Source: Microbulbifer sp. Q7 (GTDB taxonomy: Bacteria; Pseudomonadota; Gammaproteobacteria; Pseudomonadales; Cellvibrionaceae). From it: a DNA stretch of 64,000 bases. The stretch lies in the NCBI RefSeq assembly GCF_001639145.1, contig NZ_LROY01000001.1, positions 746,501 to 810,500 on the forward strand, given 5' to 3'. Below, in pieces: positions 18,560 to 27,759 of the stretch. The first letter of the stretch is position 1. The number at the start of each line of letters is the position of its first letter. The position numbers were made by a program, and so were the translations under genes. Below the pieces are notes generated by a model. The model had not been told where the DNA came from and made no database searches. It saw only the letters and a list, made by a program, of their open reading frames with translations.

Positions 18560-19423
18560 ATGAGCGACGTGATCACCCTGACCAAAAACACCGGCGCCCT
18601 CAAAGGCAAAACCATCTTCATTACCGGCGCCAGCCGCGGTATCGGGCGTGCCATAGCGCTCAAATGTGCCGCGGATGGGGCCAACATTGCCATTGCCGCG
18701 AAATCCGCCGAGCCGCACCCCAAGCTGCCCGGGACCATCTTCACCGTGGCCGAGGAAATCGAAGCCGCCGGCGGGGTCGCCCTGCCCATGCAGGTGGATG
18801 TGCGCAACGAGGAGCAGGTGGCGGAGGCGATCAAGAAAACCGCCGACACCTTTGGCGGCATCGATGGCGTGATCAACAATGCCGGCGCTATCAACCTCAC
18901 CAGCATCGAGGCGACGCCCCCCAAGCGCTACGACCTGATGATGGATGTGAATGCCCGCGCGGTGTACCTGACCGCGCACCTGGCGATCCCCTACCTCAAG
19001 CAGTCCTCCTGCGGGCACATCCTCAGCCTGTCGCCGCCGCTCAACCTGGAGCCGCGCTGGCTCGGCCCCTTCGCCCCCTATGCGCTGTCCAAGTTCGGCA
19101 TGACGATTCTGAGCATGGGGCTGGCGGCGGAGCTGCAGAAGAGCAAGATCAGCGTGGCGACCCTGTGGCCCCGTACCCTGGTGGCCACCGCGGCCATTGA
19201 GTTTGCGGTGGGCAGCCGGGAAATGTTCGAGCAGAGCCGCAAGCCCATCGTGATGGCGGATGCCGCCTACGAGGTGCTGATCACCGACAATCAGGGTCTG
19301 AACGGTGCCCAGTTGATCGACGAGACCCTGCTACACGAACGCGGGGTGGAAGATTTCACGCAATATGCGCACAATCCCGCCAAGGCCGGTGAACTGGCAG
19401 TGGATCTGTTTCTCGATCCCTGA
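18560..19423 (+). CDS. Short-chain dehydrogenase, HSDL2-like
   Basis: 287 aa. Rossmann motif TGASRGIGRA, NNAG motif (VINNAGAINL) and active-site YALSK are all present. The variant LSPPLNLEP, where many SDRs have the catalytic Ser region, and the insert around AAKSAEPHPKLPGTI are typical of the HSDL2/C27-steroid dehydrogenase-like group. NAD(P)-dependent oxidoreductase, substrate unknown. Likely co-transcribed with the thioesterase upstream and the Smr gene downstream. Confidence 0.9.
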   Translation: MSDVITLTKNTGALKGKTIFITGASRGIGRAIALKCAADGANIAIAAKSAEPHPKLPGTIFTVAEEIEAAGGVALPMQVDVRNEEQVAEAIKKTADTFGGIDGVINNAGAINLTSIEATPPKRYDLMMDVNARAVYLTAHLAIPYLKQSSCGHILSLSPPLNLEPRWLGPFAPYALSKFGMTILSMGLAAELQKSKISVATLWPRTLVATAAIEFAVGSREMFEQSRKPIVMADAAYEVLITDNQGLNGAQLIDETLLHERGVEDFTQYAHNPAKAGELAVDLFLDP

Positions 19424-19462
19424 CGTACCCAGGCCAGATACCGTGGTAATTGGGGGGATGTT

Positions 19463-20059
19463 GTGGACAAGAGTGACCTGGAAGACTTTCGCGGTGCGAT
19501 GGGAGCGCTTGGGGATGTACAGCCACTGTCCCCCCGGCAGCGCGAGAGCGCCTTGCGCAAAAACACCAAAGACCCGCTCAACCAGCGCGCGCGGCGCGAA
19601 TCTGCAACCGCCCAGACCTATCGGGAACTCAATCCCCTGGGGGGCGAATTTGTCGAGCCGGTCGAGCCGTTCGATCCCATTGAATTCAAGCGCGACGGCG
19701 TGCAGAACGGCGTGTACCGCAATCTTCGGCTGGGCAAATATACCGTGGACGCGCGCCTGGACCTGCACAACCACACCGTGGAAATGGCCCGCAGTTCGCT
19801 GTATCAGTTTGTGCGGGATTGTGTGGAGGCGGATGTGCGCTGTGCGTTGATCACCCACGGTAAGGGCGAGGGGCGCAAGACCCCGGCGATGCTGAAAAGC
19901 TGCGTGAATGCCTGGCTGCCACAGTTGCAAGAAGTGCTCGCGTTTCACAGTGCGCAGAAGCAGCACGGCGGTCTCGGCGCGACGTATATCCTGCTGCGCA
20001 AAAGTGAGCGCAAGCGCCAGCAGAACCTGGAGCAGCACCAGCGCCGCTCGCGCCCCTGA
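19463..20059 (+). CDS. Smr domain protein (SmrA/YdaL-like nuclease)
   Basis: 198 aa from a GTG with a G-run five bases upstream. The C-terminal half is an Smr domain with the signature motifs LDLHNHTVEMA and ITHGKGEGRKTP and a closing GGLGATYILLR. The N-terminal half is charged and variable. Smr domains are nicking DNases or RNases. The motif set is the SmrA type rather than a MutS2 fusion. The basic C-terminus (ERKRQQNLEQHQRR) may bind nucleic acid. Confidence 0.87.
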   Translation: MDKSDLEDFRGAMGALGDVQPLSPRQRESALRKNTKDPLNQRARRESATAQTYRELNPLGGEFVEPVEPFDPIEFKRDGVQNGVYRNLRLGKYTVDARLDLHNHTVEMARSSLYQFVRDCVEADVRCALITHGKGEGRKTPAMLKSCVNAWLPQLQEVLAFHSAQKQHGGLGATYILLRKSERKRQQNLEQHQRRSRP

Positions 20060-20089
20060 AGTGACGCCCTTTCCAATCAATACATGTTC

Positions 20090-20115
20090 AGGCAGCCCCA
20101 GAGGCTGCCTTTTTT
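20090..20115 (+). terminator. Intrinsic terminator after the Smr gene
   Basis: An 8 bp stem AGGCAGCC/GGCTGCCT with a 5-nt loop (20090-20110) is followed by a T-run ending at 20115. It separates the plus-strand unit from the convergent lipoprotein genes. Confidence 0.88.
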
Positions 20116-20131
20116 GTGCGCCGGCGTCGGT

Positions 20132-20674
20132 CTACTGGGGGTGCCTTTCACCGGCCTGTTTGAACTCCAGACGGGTGCCGTTGCTCCCCTCCAGTATCAG
20201 TCTGTCGCCGTGGATGCGGGCGTGCGTCGCTCGCGGCAGGGCCAGTAAAAAATCCTTTTCCAGCTCGCTGCTGTCACGGCGGCCAGCCATGCGCGCGGTT
20301 TTCGGTGGTTTGAGCCAGCGGATGGCGCCGCTGTCGGCCAGTTGGAATTTGCCCAGGTAGGGGTTGGAGCCGGCGCTGCCGCGCACGAAACCCAGTTTGT
20401 CGCAGCCGAGGTAGGGGCGGTCGCGCCACATTTTTTTCCAGAACATGCTCTGCTTGTGCTCGCGGCCGTCGACGGTCAGGCTGTCCAGTAGCCACTCTCG
20501 GTCACAGATGGCGTCGCTGCCGGTATCGGTCATGGCGGAGGGGGCGGTGTCCTGGCTGCTGCAGCCACTCACGGCCAGCAACAAGAATGCCAGCGCGAGG
20601 GCGCCAGCGCTCGCAAGCCTGGTGTGGGAGATGATGTGTTGTGGCGGCGGGATCAGGCGGTGCATGTCATCCAT
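20132..20674 (-). CDS. META-domain-like lipoprotein (first of three)
   Basis: 180 aa from the ATG at 20674, which has AGG eight bases upstream; starts at 20704 and 20665 are also possible. Lipobox AVSGC follows a hydrophobic stretch, so it is a lipoprotein. The mature part resembles HslJ/META domains: REWLLDSLTVDGRE, then NPYLGKFQLADSGAIRW and ARMAG. META domains occur in envelope-stress and heat-shock lipoproteins. The protein is basic for an exported protein and carries extra cysteines (ICDRE, YLGCDKL). Confidence 0.72.
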   Translation of the reverse strand: MDDMHRLIPPPQHIISHTRLASAGALALAFLLLAVSGCSSQDTAPSAMTDTGSDAICDREWLLDSLTVDGREHKQSMFWKKMWRDRPYLGCDKLGFVRGSAGSNPYLGKFQLADSGAIRWLKPPKTARMAGRRDSSELEKDFLLALPRATHARIHGDRLILEGSNGTRLEFKQAGERHPQ

Positions 20675-20779
20675 CCGGTGGCCTTTTGCGCCATTTAACA
20701 CCAATCGGCTAAGGCAGTCTGTGACCGATCCGATCTATCCGGCATCTGCCGAACGCAGTGGTAGGGGCGGCGACTGCGC

Positions 20780-21268
20780 TCAGCCACCCGCCTTGATGTA
20801 TTCGATATAGATGTCGCCGGAGGCGTCGCGCAGGATCAGGCGGCCGCCACCACTTTTGACGAAGGCCTGGCGCGTACCCGACAGGGCGCGCAGGTACTGG
20901 GTTTCCTGCTCCATCAGCTGGGGTGGGCCGGCCATTTTGGTGGAGGCGAAGCTGGCGGTATCCCACAGAATCTGGCCGTTGGCGGTGATCTGCATGGCGC
21001 CGCGGTAGGTGTTGATGCCGCTTTTGCCCATGGATTCACCATCGCTGTTGCACAGGAAGGTGAATTCTTGCGGCTGGTCGACCGGCACTGCCTGGCCGTT
21101 GATGCGCAACAGGCGCATTTCCCACTTGTCGCCACAGACGCTGGCGATGGAGCCGGGGTTCTGGGTGGGCCCGGACTCCTTGCTGTCCATGTTCATACAG
21201 CCAGCAATCACGATGGCGAGGCCGGTAAGCCACGCCGGGACCACTTTATTGGTACCGGTTCGGATCAT
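20780..21268 (-). CDS. META-domain-like lipoprotein (second of three)
   Basis: 162 aa. Signal peptide with lipobox VIAGC. META-type features: CGDKWEMRLLRINGQAVPV, GKSGINTYRGAMQITANGQILW and STKMAGPPQLMEQETQYLRAL, which match the usual G.N.Y.G...W....T.MAGP...E..YL.AL layout well. GGGAG lies eight bases before the start. It shares layout with the next gene on the strand and may be an old tandem duplication. Confidence 0.82.
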   Translation of the reverse strand: MIRTGTNKVVPAWLTGLAIVIAGCMNMDSKESGPTQNPGSIASVCGDKWEMRLLRINGQAVPVDQPQEFTFLCNSDGESMGKSGINTYRGAMQITANGQILWDTASFASTKMAGPPQLMEQETQYLRALSGTRQAFVKSGGGRLILRDASGDIYIEYIKAGG

Positions 21269-21425
21269 TCCTTTTGCTCCCTGTTCCTGCTCCCTGCGTG
21301 CAGATAGATCAAGCTTAGACAGCTGCGGACTTTGCGAGAGGGCTGCGGCGCCAGCTTGTGGCGGAAAGGGTCACAGAAACAGGGAGTGACGGGCGTCAGT
21401 GCCCCCCGAAGGGGGTGAGTGGTGG

Positions 21426-21710
21426 CTAGGACTGCCGTACGCAGCGCACCACCACTTTTGAGTCCAGCTCCTGTTCAAAGCAGCGGAAGCGGGTGCCGTT
21501 CACATTCAGGGAGCGGGGCGCGCCGCGGCTGCCACTCCTCGGCCTGCGGTCGGAGGCTCTGACCGACAGGTGCGCCGGATCCATATGTGGCGGGACTGCG
21601 CTACTGAAAGCGCGATTTGCGTGACTATCCCTGGGCTCGGTTGATGTACAACCCGCAACAACTCCTGTCGCAATTGCCGCCGTCAGCAGAATACTACTCA
21701 ATTTCTGCAC
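21426..21710 (-). CDS. Small lipoprotein (third of three)
   Basis: 94 aa from a GTG at 21710 with GAGG seven bases upstream; the longer ATG version from 21788 has an odd hydrophilic leader. Signal segment with lipobox VVAGC. The mature part is short and Arg/Ser-rich, ending TRFRCFEQELDSKVVVRCVRQS with two cysteines. No family recognised. It sits with two META-like lipoproteins on the same strand and may act with them. Confidence 0.65.
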   Translation of the reverse strand: MQKLSSILLTAAIATGVVAGCTSTEPRDSHANRAFSSAVPPHMDPAHLSVRASDRRPRSGSRGAPRSLNVNGTRFRCFEQELDSKVVVRCVRQS

Positions 21711-21894
21711 GCGGATACCTCGATGGCTTGGTTCAAGCAGCGGCGTCACTGCCGCCCTCTCTTTCAGGTTAGAAGAGGATGCCGCCAAAGTGTGAAATTA
21801 GGCGCCAATTTAGTTATTGGTGCGCCTCGGGAGCGGTGGTGCCTGTGGAGGGAAAGAAGAGGGATACGCACATAGTGCAGAAACTGCAGGGCAT

Positions 21895-21917
21895 AAAAAA
21901 GGGGCCCAGAGGGCCCC
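21895..21917 (-). terminator. Intrinsic terminator of the TonB receptor
   Basis: GGGGCCC-AGA-GGGCCCC (21901-21917) is followed on the minus strand by six Ts. It starts 37 nt beyond the receptor stop codon. Confidence 0.88.
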
Positions 21918-21953
21918 AACAATGCAATGTACAACGAATGGGAGTGACGGTTC

Positions 21954-24113
21954 TTAGAAGTTGTAGTTACCTGTGAGAGCGATAGTGCGTGGTGCGCCGT
22001 AGAAGCCTGTCTGGAAGACAGGGCCAAAATCGTAGCCCGCGATGCGGTACTCAGTATCCGTCAGGTTCTTGCCTTGCAGACCAAGGTTCCAATTGCCGTC
22101 GGCGCTATAGTAGGTAGCCGTCAGGTCAACCAAGGTGTAACCGTCTTGGTCTAGGATGCTTGGGGTTTCGAAGATCTGCGTGTCGGAGCGGTAAGACGCT
22201 GATGGGACGACAACCAATTCGCCGCCAGCAACCGGAAGGGACCAGTTCAATCGAACCATGGCAGTCGTATCCGGTGTGTTCTGCATGTCGCGAGTATCGG
22301 AGATGTCCATACCGCCAGAGATAAACTCAACAAACTCGGCATCTACCCAGCCTAGGTTCGCGTTCGCAGAGAGCGTGTCGGTCAGTGCCAGGGACGCTTC
22401 CAATTCGAGGCCCTGAATACGCGATTTACCAGCATTCAGCACGTCGCCTGCAGTAGTACCGTCATCAAGCAGTCGCTGAGTCGTCAGCTGCATGTCGGTG
22501 TAGTCAGCGCGGAACAAGGCACCGTTTACACGCAGACGGTTGTCGAGGAGGTCAAGCTTCCAGCCAAACTCAACAGTGTCCACTGTTTCGGGAGCGTAGC
22601 CTTCTCGTGTTTGCGGGTTGGCTGTTTCAACGCCGCGCATATCGAAACCACCTGACTTGAAGCCAGTGCTGTAGCTTGCATAAATCATGGCGTCGTCGCT
22701 GACCTGGTAATCCAAGCCTACGCGAGGGCTGAACTCACCCCATGAGTCGCTGTTGGTGTAATCCGTGCGAACGGCTAAGACGACGGGGTCAGCAGAATCG
22801 GCATAGTACTTGTCATGAGAAAGGTCGCTACCAAGACCGGCGACTACCGCGTTGTAAACGTCGGCTTCCTTGTCATCTTTTGTATAGCGGCCACCCAGGT
22901 TCAGGTTCCACTGATCGGCAAACTGCCAATTGTAGTGTGCGTAGGCCGACAGGCTTTGGGTGTCTACACTGCCGTTCACTGCAACAGTGATCGGGTCCAG
23001 AACCGCGTCATAGCCGCCAGCTGCAGTTCCGTCGTAGTAGTAAATACCGCTGACCAGATCAGCATTTTCGCCTTGCCAGATAAGCTGGAATTCTTGAGTA
23101 AACTGCTCATCGTCATACACCGCGGGAACGTCGAAGCTAGCGGTATTCACGCTGTCAAAATCGATGACAGTTTCAGTCTCACCTTCGCGGCTGGCGGTCA
23201 CTGATTTGACGGTTACGCTGTCAGACAGCTTCCATTCGGCTGTCAATGACATGCCACTGGTTTCGACAAGGTTGTCTGAAGGCAGGTTTGACTCGGTGTC
23301 GTAAACGCTACCCAGCACAGCTTCTCCGTTAATGCCCGGGTTGAAGCGATGTCCATGCTTGGACGCTGACTTGTCGGTAGTTTTGTCTGCGGCAAAGCGG
23401 AAGAAAAGGTCTTCGGATGGCGAGTACTCCAGGCTGACGCGGGCAGCCAGAATGTCCTTGTTGTACTGATCTTCGCCGGTTCGGACATTTTCACCGAATC
23501 CGTCACGGTTGAAGCTAGCGATCGCTGCGCCGATATTCAGGTTTTCGGTCAAGCCGGTGCTGGCTTTGAGCTTCAGGTCGCGCTGGTTATAGCTTCCCAG
23601 TGTGCTGCCGATCGATACTTCAGTATCACCGCTCATCTTCTTGGTCACGTATTTGACCGCACCACCGATGGTGTTCTTGCCGTACAGGGTGCCCTGCGGG
23701 CCGCGCAGCACTTCGATGCGCTCCACATCGAACACATCCATAACCGCACCCTGCGGGCGGGCAATGTAAACATCGTCAATATAAATGCCCACACCTGGCT
23801 CGTATCCCCACAGCGGATCCTGCTGGCCAATACCGCGAATGAAAGCGGTCAGGGTGGAGTTGGTTCCGCGGCTCACCTGTAGAGTGGTGTTCGGGGACAT
23901 CTTCTGGATTTCGGTCAGGTCGGTAATACCGTTGTCCATCAGCTGGGCTTCGCTAATGGCCGACACCGCCACCGGCACTTCCTGCAGCGACTGCTCGCGC
24001 TTCTGCGCGGTCACGGTCACTTCTTCCAGCTGGGGTTCTGCGTAGGCAAGGGATGCACCACAGGCGAGCATGATGCCTGCGGCAAGAGGGTTGAATTTAA
24101 TTGGATTGCGCAT
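21954..24113 (-). CDS. TonB-dependent receptor
   Basis: 719 aa. Signal peptide (ends SLAYA), TonB box region (LEEVTVTAQKREQSLQEVPVA), plug domain with ERIEVLRGPQGTLYGKNTIGGA, and a beta-barrel ending in the BAM signal NYNF. The QEVPVAVSAIS type belongs to the large sphingomonad/Cellvibrionales receptor group whose substrates are hard to predict. No SusD or glycan enzyme is adjacent. It is divergent from a transporter-like sensor kinase, suggesting that the kinase may control it. GGAGAGAG precedes the ATG. The part encoding the barrel looks visibly lower in GC than the plug part. Confidence 0.92.
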   Translation of the reverse strand: MRNPIKFNPLAAGIMLACGASLAYAEPQLEEVTVTAQKREQSLQEVPVAVSAISEAQLMDNGITDLTEIQKMSPNTTLQVSRGTNSTLTAFIRGIGQQDPLWGYEPGVGIYIDDVYIARPQGAVMDVFDVERIEVLRGPQGTLYGKNTIGGAVKYVTKKMSGDTEVSIGSTLGSYNQRDLKLKASTGLTENLNIGAAIASFNRDGFGENVRTGEDQYNKDILAARVSLEYSPSEDLFFRFAADKTTDKSASKHGHRFNPGINGEAVLGSVYDTESNLPSDNLVETSGMSLTAEWKLSDSVTVKSVTASREGETETVIDFDSVNTASFDVPAVYDDEQFTQEFQLIWQGENADLVSGIYYYDGTAAGGYDAVLDPITVAVNGSVDTQSLSAYAHYNWQFADQWNLNLGGRYTKDDKEADVYNAVVAGLGSDLSHDKYYADSADPVVLAVRTDYTNSDSWGEFSPRVGLDYQVSDDAMIYASYSTGFKSGGFDMRGVETANPQTREGYAPETVDTVEFGWKLDLLDNRLRVNGALFRADYTDMQLTTQRLLDDGTTAGDVLNAGKSRIQGLELEASLALTDTLSANANLGWVDAEFVEFISGGMDISDTRDMQNTPDTTAMVRLNWSLPVAGGELVVVPSASYRSDTQIFETPSILDQDGYTLVDLTATYYSADGNWNLGLQGKNLTDTEYRIAGYDFGPVFQTGFYGAPRTIALTGNYNF

Positions 24114-24182
24114 GGCTCTCTCCGATCACCGGTTTATGGTTTTTATCTAAGTTACGGATTTGCACTGTATCTGCTGATCGCG

Positions 24183-24204
24183 ACCTTGCCTGTTAGACCA
24201 AGGT
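24183..24204. promoter_or_regulatory. Possible operator between TonB receptor and sensor kinase
   Basis: ACCTTG (24183-24188) and CAAGGT (24199-24204) form an inverted repeat across 10 nt, in the divergent promoter region. The block GACCAAGGT (24196-24204) recurs at the end of the kinase gene at 27677-27685. It is a candidate response-regulator site, by inference. Confidence 0.4.
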
Positions 24205-24281
24205 ATGACGCCGGTCGCAACGGGTGAACAGGACACAAAACGAACTATCGGTTACTCTCTTCATCATAAACAAAAAAATGA

Positions 24282-27200
24282 ATGAGGCGCCAATTGTTCA
24301 GCCTGACCCTGCTGGCCGCCGTGGGCCTGACCTACCTGCTGATGCTGTTTGCCATCGCCTTCTGGGGTGACCGGCTGCCGGCCGGGCGTATTCGCCCGCT
24401 CAAACCCCTGTTGCTGGCCCTGGCCGGCACTTATACCAGTGCCTGGATGTTCTTCGGCGTGCCCGCGCAGGCGGTCACGGAGGGCTGGCTGCTGCCCCCT
24501 ACCTTTGTCGGCGCCAGCATGATGCTGGTCTTTGGTGCCCCCTTGCTGATGCGCTTTGTGCGCCTCTCGAAGCAGCAGGGCTCCACCTCCATCGCGGACT
24601 TTATCAGCGCCCAGTACGGCGGCTCCCAGTGGCTTGCGGCGGTGGTTGCCTTATTGGCGGTGGTGGCCATCGTGCCGTATCTGTCCCTGCAGTTGCGGGC
24701 GGTGGCCGACAGCTTCCTGCTGCTGGCGCAGAATGTGGAGGACCGGGGTATCAGTGGCTCGGTGGTGACCGCGGTGGTGAGCGTGACCCTGGGGCTGTTT
24801 GCGGTGCTGTTCGGTACCCGGCATATCGACAGCAGCGTGCACCGCAATGGCATGCTGCTGGCGGTGGCCTTCGAGGCGCTGGTCAAGATCGGCGCCCTGA
24901 TCGCGGTGGCCTGGTTTGTGGTGTACAGCGCGTTTGACGGTGCCGCCGATCTCACCCGCGCGGCACTCGCCAGCGACAGGGTGGCGGCCATCGCCGAGGC
25001 GCGTCCGGCCGACACCGGCTATCTGGCCGTAGTGATACTGGGCATGGCGGCCATTTTCTGCCTGCCGCGGCAGTTCCATATCCTGATGATCGAGAGTGAC
25101 GACGAGCGGGATATAGGCCCGGTGCGCAAGTTAATCCCCCTGTATCTGGCAGTGGTGTCCCTGGCAGTACTGGCGGTGGGCTACGGCGGCATGTTGTGGT
25201 TGCCGGAGAGCTACGCCAACGCGGAGCGCTTTGTGCTGGGCGTGCCGCTGGAAAGTGGCATCCCGTGGCTGGCGCTGCTGGCCTTTGTGGGCGGGCTCTC
25301 CGCCGGCTCCAGCATGGTGATCATCGCCACCATCGCCCTCTCCACCATGATCGCCAACACCATGATTGTGCCCTGGTGGCTGAAGCGGCTGCAGCAGCGC
25401 CCGGCAGGGGTGGCGCTGGGCAGTGACCTGCGGCGGGTGCGCCGCGGCATTATCGGCCTGCTGATGCTGGCGGCGTTTGGGGTAAGCGAGCTGATCGGTT
25501 CCGGGGTGAGCCTCGGTACCTTTGGCCTGTTGTCCCTGGCGCTGGCGGCGCAACTCGCGCCGGCCATGATCGCCGCGGTGACCTGGCCCGCACGCTGGCC
25601 GCGGCTGCGCGCCGCCGGTGTGGTTGTGGGCCTGTTACTGGGGTCGCTGGTGTGGGCAATGTCTGCGCTGCCGGCGGCGCTCGGCGGAGAGGACCGCATC
25701 GCCGCGCTGCTGGGGCTCGGCTGGAACCCGCTGACCATCGCCTGCGTATTCGGGCTGGGTATCAACGGGCTGGCGCTGATCGGCTGTTCGCTGCTGCAGC
25801 AGCGCTGGCTGCCCGGCAGTGCGGCGGCGGAAGTGGCGCCGGTGGATCGTGCGCGTTTGCGGCAGCTGCTGGCGCGCTTTGTGGGTGAGGATGCGGCGAA
25901 CCGCGCCTTGGCGCCGATGCAGGAAAACGCGGACACACAAGCACCCGGTGCCTCTGCGGAGCACTATCGCGAAGCGGTCGAAAAAATCCTCGCCGGTGTG
26001 GTGGGCAGCACCAGTGCGCGCCGCCTGGTGCGCCAGTTAGGTGAGCCGGATGTCACCACCCAGCAACTGGAGCAGGCATCGGATATCTACCAGTTCGGGC
26101 GCGGTCTGCTGCAGAGCAGTATCGATAACATCGACCAGGGCATCTCGGTGGTGGATGGCAACCTCAACCTGGTGGCGTGGAACCGCCGCTATCTGGAGCT
26201 GTTCCACTATCCCCCGGAAATGATTTACGTGGGCAGGCCGGTGGCGGAGCTGGTGCGCTACAACGCAAGCCGCGGCGAGTGCGGTCCCGGCGTGGTGGAA
26301 GACCATGTGAACAAGCGCGTGGAGCATTTGCGCAACGGCACCGCCTACCGGGTGCAGCGTCACCGCACCGACGGCACGGTGCTGGAGATTCGCGGCAACC
26401 CGCTGCCCGGCGGGGGCTTCGTTACCACCTACACCGATGTCTCTGACTACCAGCGCGCGCTGGCGGAGCTGACCGATGTGCGCAACTCGCTGGAGCACAA
26501 GGTGGCGCATCGCACCGCCGAGCTGGAAAGTGTGAATGACGAACTGCAGACACTGAATCACGAATTGCAGGAGGCCAGCGCCGGCAAGACCCGCTTCCTT
26601 GCCGCCGCCAGTCACGATCTGGTGCAGCCGCTGAATGCCAGCCGGCTGTTTATCGATGCACTGGCCGCACACCCCCTGGAAGATGGCAGTCGCCAGCTGC
26701 TCACCCGCGCCGACAGTGCCCTCGCCGCGGCGGAGCAGTTGATCACCGACATGCTGCAGATTGCCCGCATGGACGCCGGCGACATCAAGCCCAGCGTAGC
26801 CCCGGTATCCCTCGACAGCATCCTCGACGATGCCGTGGCCCAGGCGCGCCTTGCGGCGGAGGCGCGCGGCATCCGCCTGCGCTACCGCCGCAGTAACCTG
26901 TGGGTGCAAAGTGACGAGAAAATGCTGCGGCGTGTCGTGCAGAACCTGCTGGACAACGCGGTCAAATACACCCGTGAGGGCGGAGTGCTGATCGGTGCGC
27001 GCCGCCGTGGCGGTAGTGTTTCCCTGGAAGTCTGGGATACCGGTGAGGGGATTGCGCCGGACCAGCAGCAGGCGATTTTCCGCGAGTTCTGCCGGCTCAC
27101 GCCAAAGGGCGCCGCCGGTCAGGGGCAGCGCCAGCACGGTTACGGGCTGGGCCTGGCCACCGTGGAGCGCCTGTGCCGCCTGCTGAACGCGCCGATTGGC

Positions 27201-27692
27201 CTGTCCTCGGTGCCCGGCCGCGGCAGTGTGTTCCGGGTATGCCTGCCGCGCGCCACCGCGCGGGTGAATGTGCGGCCCAGTACCAAAAGCAGCGGCGGGC
27301 GCGGTGCACCGCTGGACCTGCAGATCCTGTGCGTGGACAACGAGCCGGCGATTCTCGAAGCGATGGCGGCACTGCTTGGCGGCTGGGGCTGTACCGTCCA
27401 GTGTGCGCAGAATCGCCGGGAGGCGCTGGCTGCTGCCGAGCCGGACCTGCTGCTGATGGACTTCCATCTCGACGACGGTGACAACGGCATCGATCTGGCG
27501 GCGGAGCTGCTGGCGCAATGGGGCGGCGACGTGCCCTGTGTGATCATCTCCGCGGAGAACACCAACACGGTGAAGGCGCGCGCCCAGCAGGCGGGTTGGC
27601 AGTTCCTGCAGAAACCGCTGCGGCCGGCGGCTCTGCGCGCGTTGCTGCAGCAAGGGCTGCGGCGCACCCTCGATACGACCAAGGTCGTATAG
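24282..27692 (+). CDS. Hybrid sensor kinase with sodium/solute-symporter domain
   Basis: 1136 aa. Residues ~1-500 resemble a sodium:solute symporter (SSS) with about 13 membrane spans. A PAS domain (~604-725), a coiled linker, a HisKA region with phospho-His in ASHDLVQPLNASR (about H778), an HATPase domain (QNLLDNAVKYT, GLGLATVERL) and a C-terminal receiver follow (acceptor Asp about 1060 in LLLMDFHLDD). The layout matches CrbS/MxtR-type kinases that sense acetate or small carbon compounds through the symporter module. No LuxR-type partner regulator is in the window, so phosphate must pass to a distant protein. The start at 24282 has no strong ribosome site. Confidence 0.92.
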   Translation: MRRQLFSLTLLAAVGLTYLLMLFAIAFWGDRLPAGRIRPLKPLLLALAGTYTSAWMFFGVPAQAVTEGWLLPPTFVGASMMLVFGAPLLMRFVRLSKQQGSTSIADFISAQYGGSQWLAAVVALLAVVAIVPYLSLQLRAVADSFLLLAQNVEDRGISGSVVTAVVSVTLGLFAVLFGTRHIDSSVHRNGMLLAVAFEALVKIGALIAVAWFVVYSAFDGAADLTRAALASDRVAAIAEARPADTGYLAVVILGMAAIFCLPRQFHILMIESDDERDIGPVRKLIPLYLAVVSLAVLAVGYGGMLWLPESYANAERFVLGVPLESGIPWLALLAFVGGLSAGSSMVIIATIALSTMIANTMIVPWWLKRLQQRPAGVALGSDLRRVRRGIIGLLMLAAFGVSELIGSGVSLGTFGLLSLALAAQLAPAMIAAVTWPARWPRLRAAGVVVGLLLGSLVWAMSALPAALGGEDRIAALLGLGWNPLTIACVFGLGINGLALIGCSLLQQRWLPGSAAAEVAPVDRARLRQLLARFVGEDAANRALAPMQENADTQAPGASAEHYREAVEKILAGVVGSTSARRLVRQLGEPDVTTQQLEQASDIYQFGRGLLQSSIDNIDQGISVVDGNLNLVAWNRRYLELFHYPPEMIYVGRPVAELVRYNASRGECGPGVVEDHVNKRVEHLRNGTAYRVQRHRTDGTVLEIRGNPLPGGGFVTTYTDVSDYQRALAELTDVRNSLEHKVAHRTAELESVNDELQTLNHELQEASAGKTRFLAAASHDLVQPLNASRLFIDALAAHPLEDGSRQLLTRADSALAAAEQLITDMLQIARMDAGDIKPSVAPVSLDSILDDAVAQARLAAEARGIRLRYRRSNLWVQSDEKMLRRVVQNLLDNAVKYTREGGVLIGARRRGGSVSLEVWDTGEGIAPDQQQAIFREFCRLTPKGAAGQGQRQHGYGLGLATVERLCRLLNAPIGLSSVPGRGSVFRVCLPRATARVNVRPSTKSSGGRGAPLDLQILCVDNEPAILEAMAALLGGWGCTVQCAQNRREALAAAEPDLLLMDFHLDDGDNGIDLAAELLAQWGGDVPCVIISAENTNTVKARAQQAGWQFLQKPLRPAALRALLQQGLRRTLDTTKVV
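27673..27690. promoter_or_regulatory. Palindrome at the end of the kinase gene
   Basis: ATACGACC-AA-GGTCGTAT is a perfect 8 bp palindrome overlapping the last codons of the kinase, 70 nt before the MFS gene. Its centre, GACCAAGGT, is identical to a block in the divergent promoter upstream of the same kinase. It may be an operator for the MFS-esterase unit or a weak hairpin. Confidence 0.4.
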
Positions 27693-27759
27693 GCAGGGGG
27701 CGTCTTCGCGCGCAGTCTGAAACGTATTATCCGGAAGAATAAAAAGTGGTATCACAGCG

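Noticed and set aside
26037..27755. A 572-codon antisense frame over the kinase gene.
   Set aside because: The kinase domains are clear in the plus strand; the antisense product is His/Gln/Arg-rich noise.
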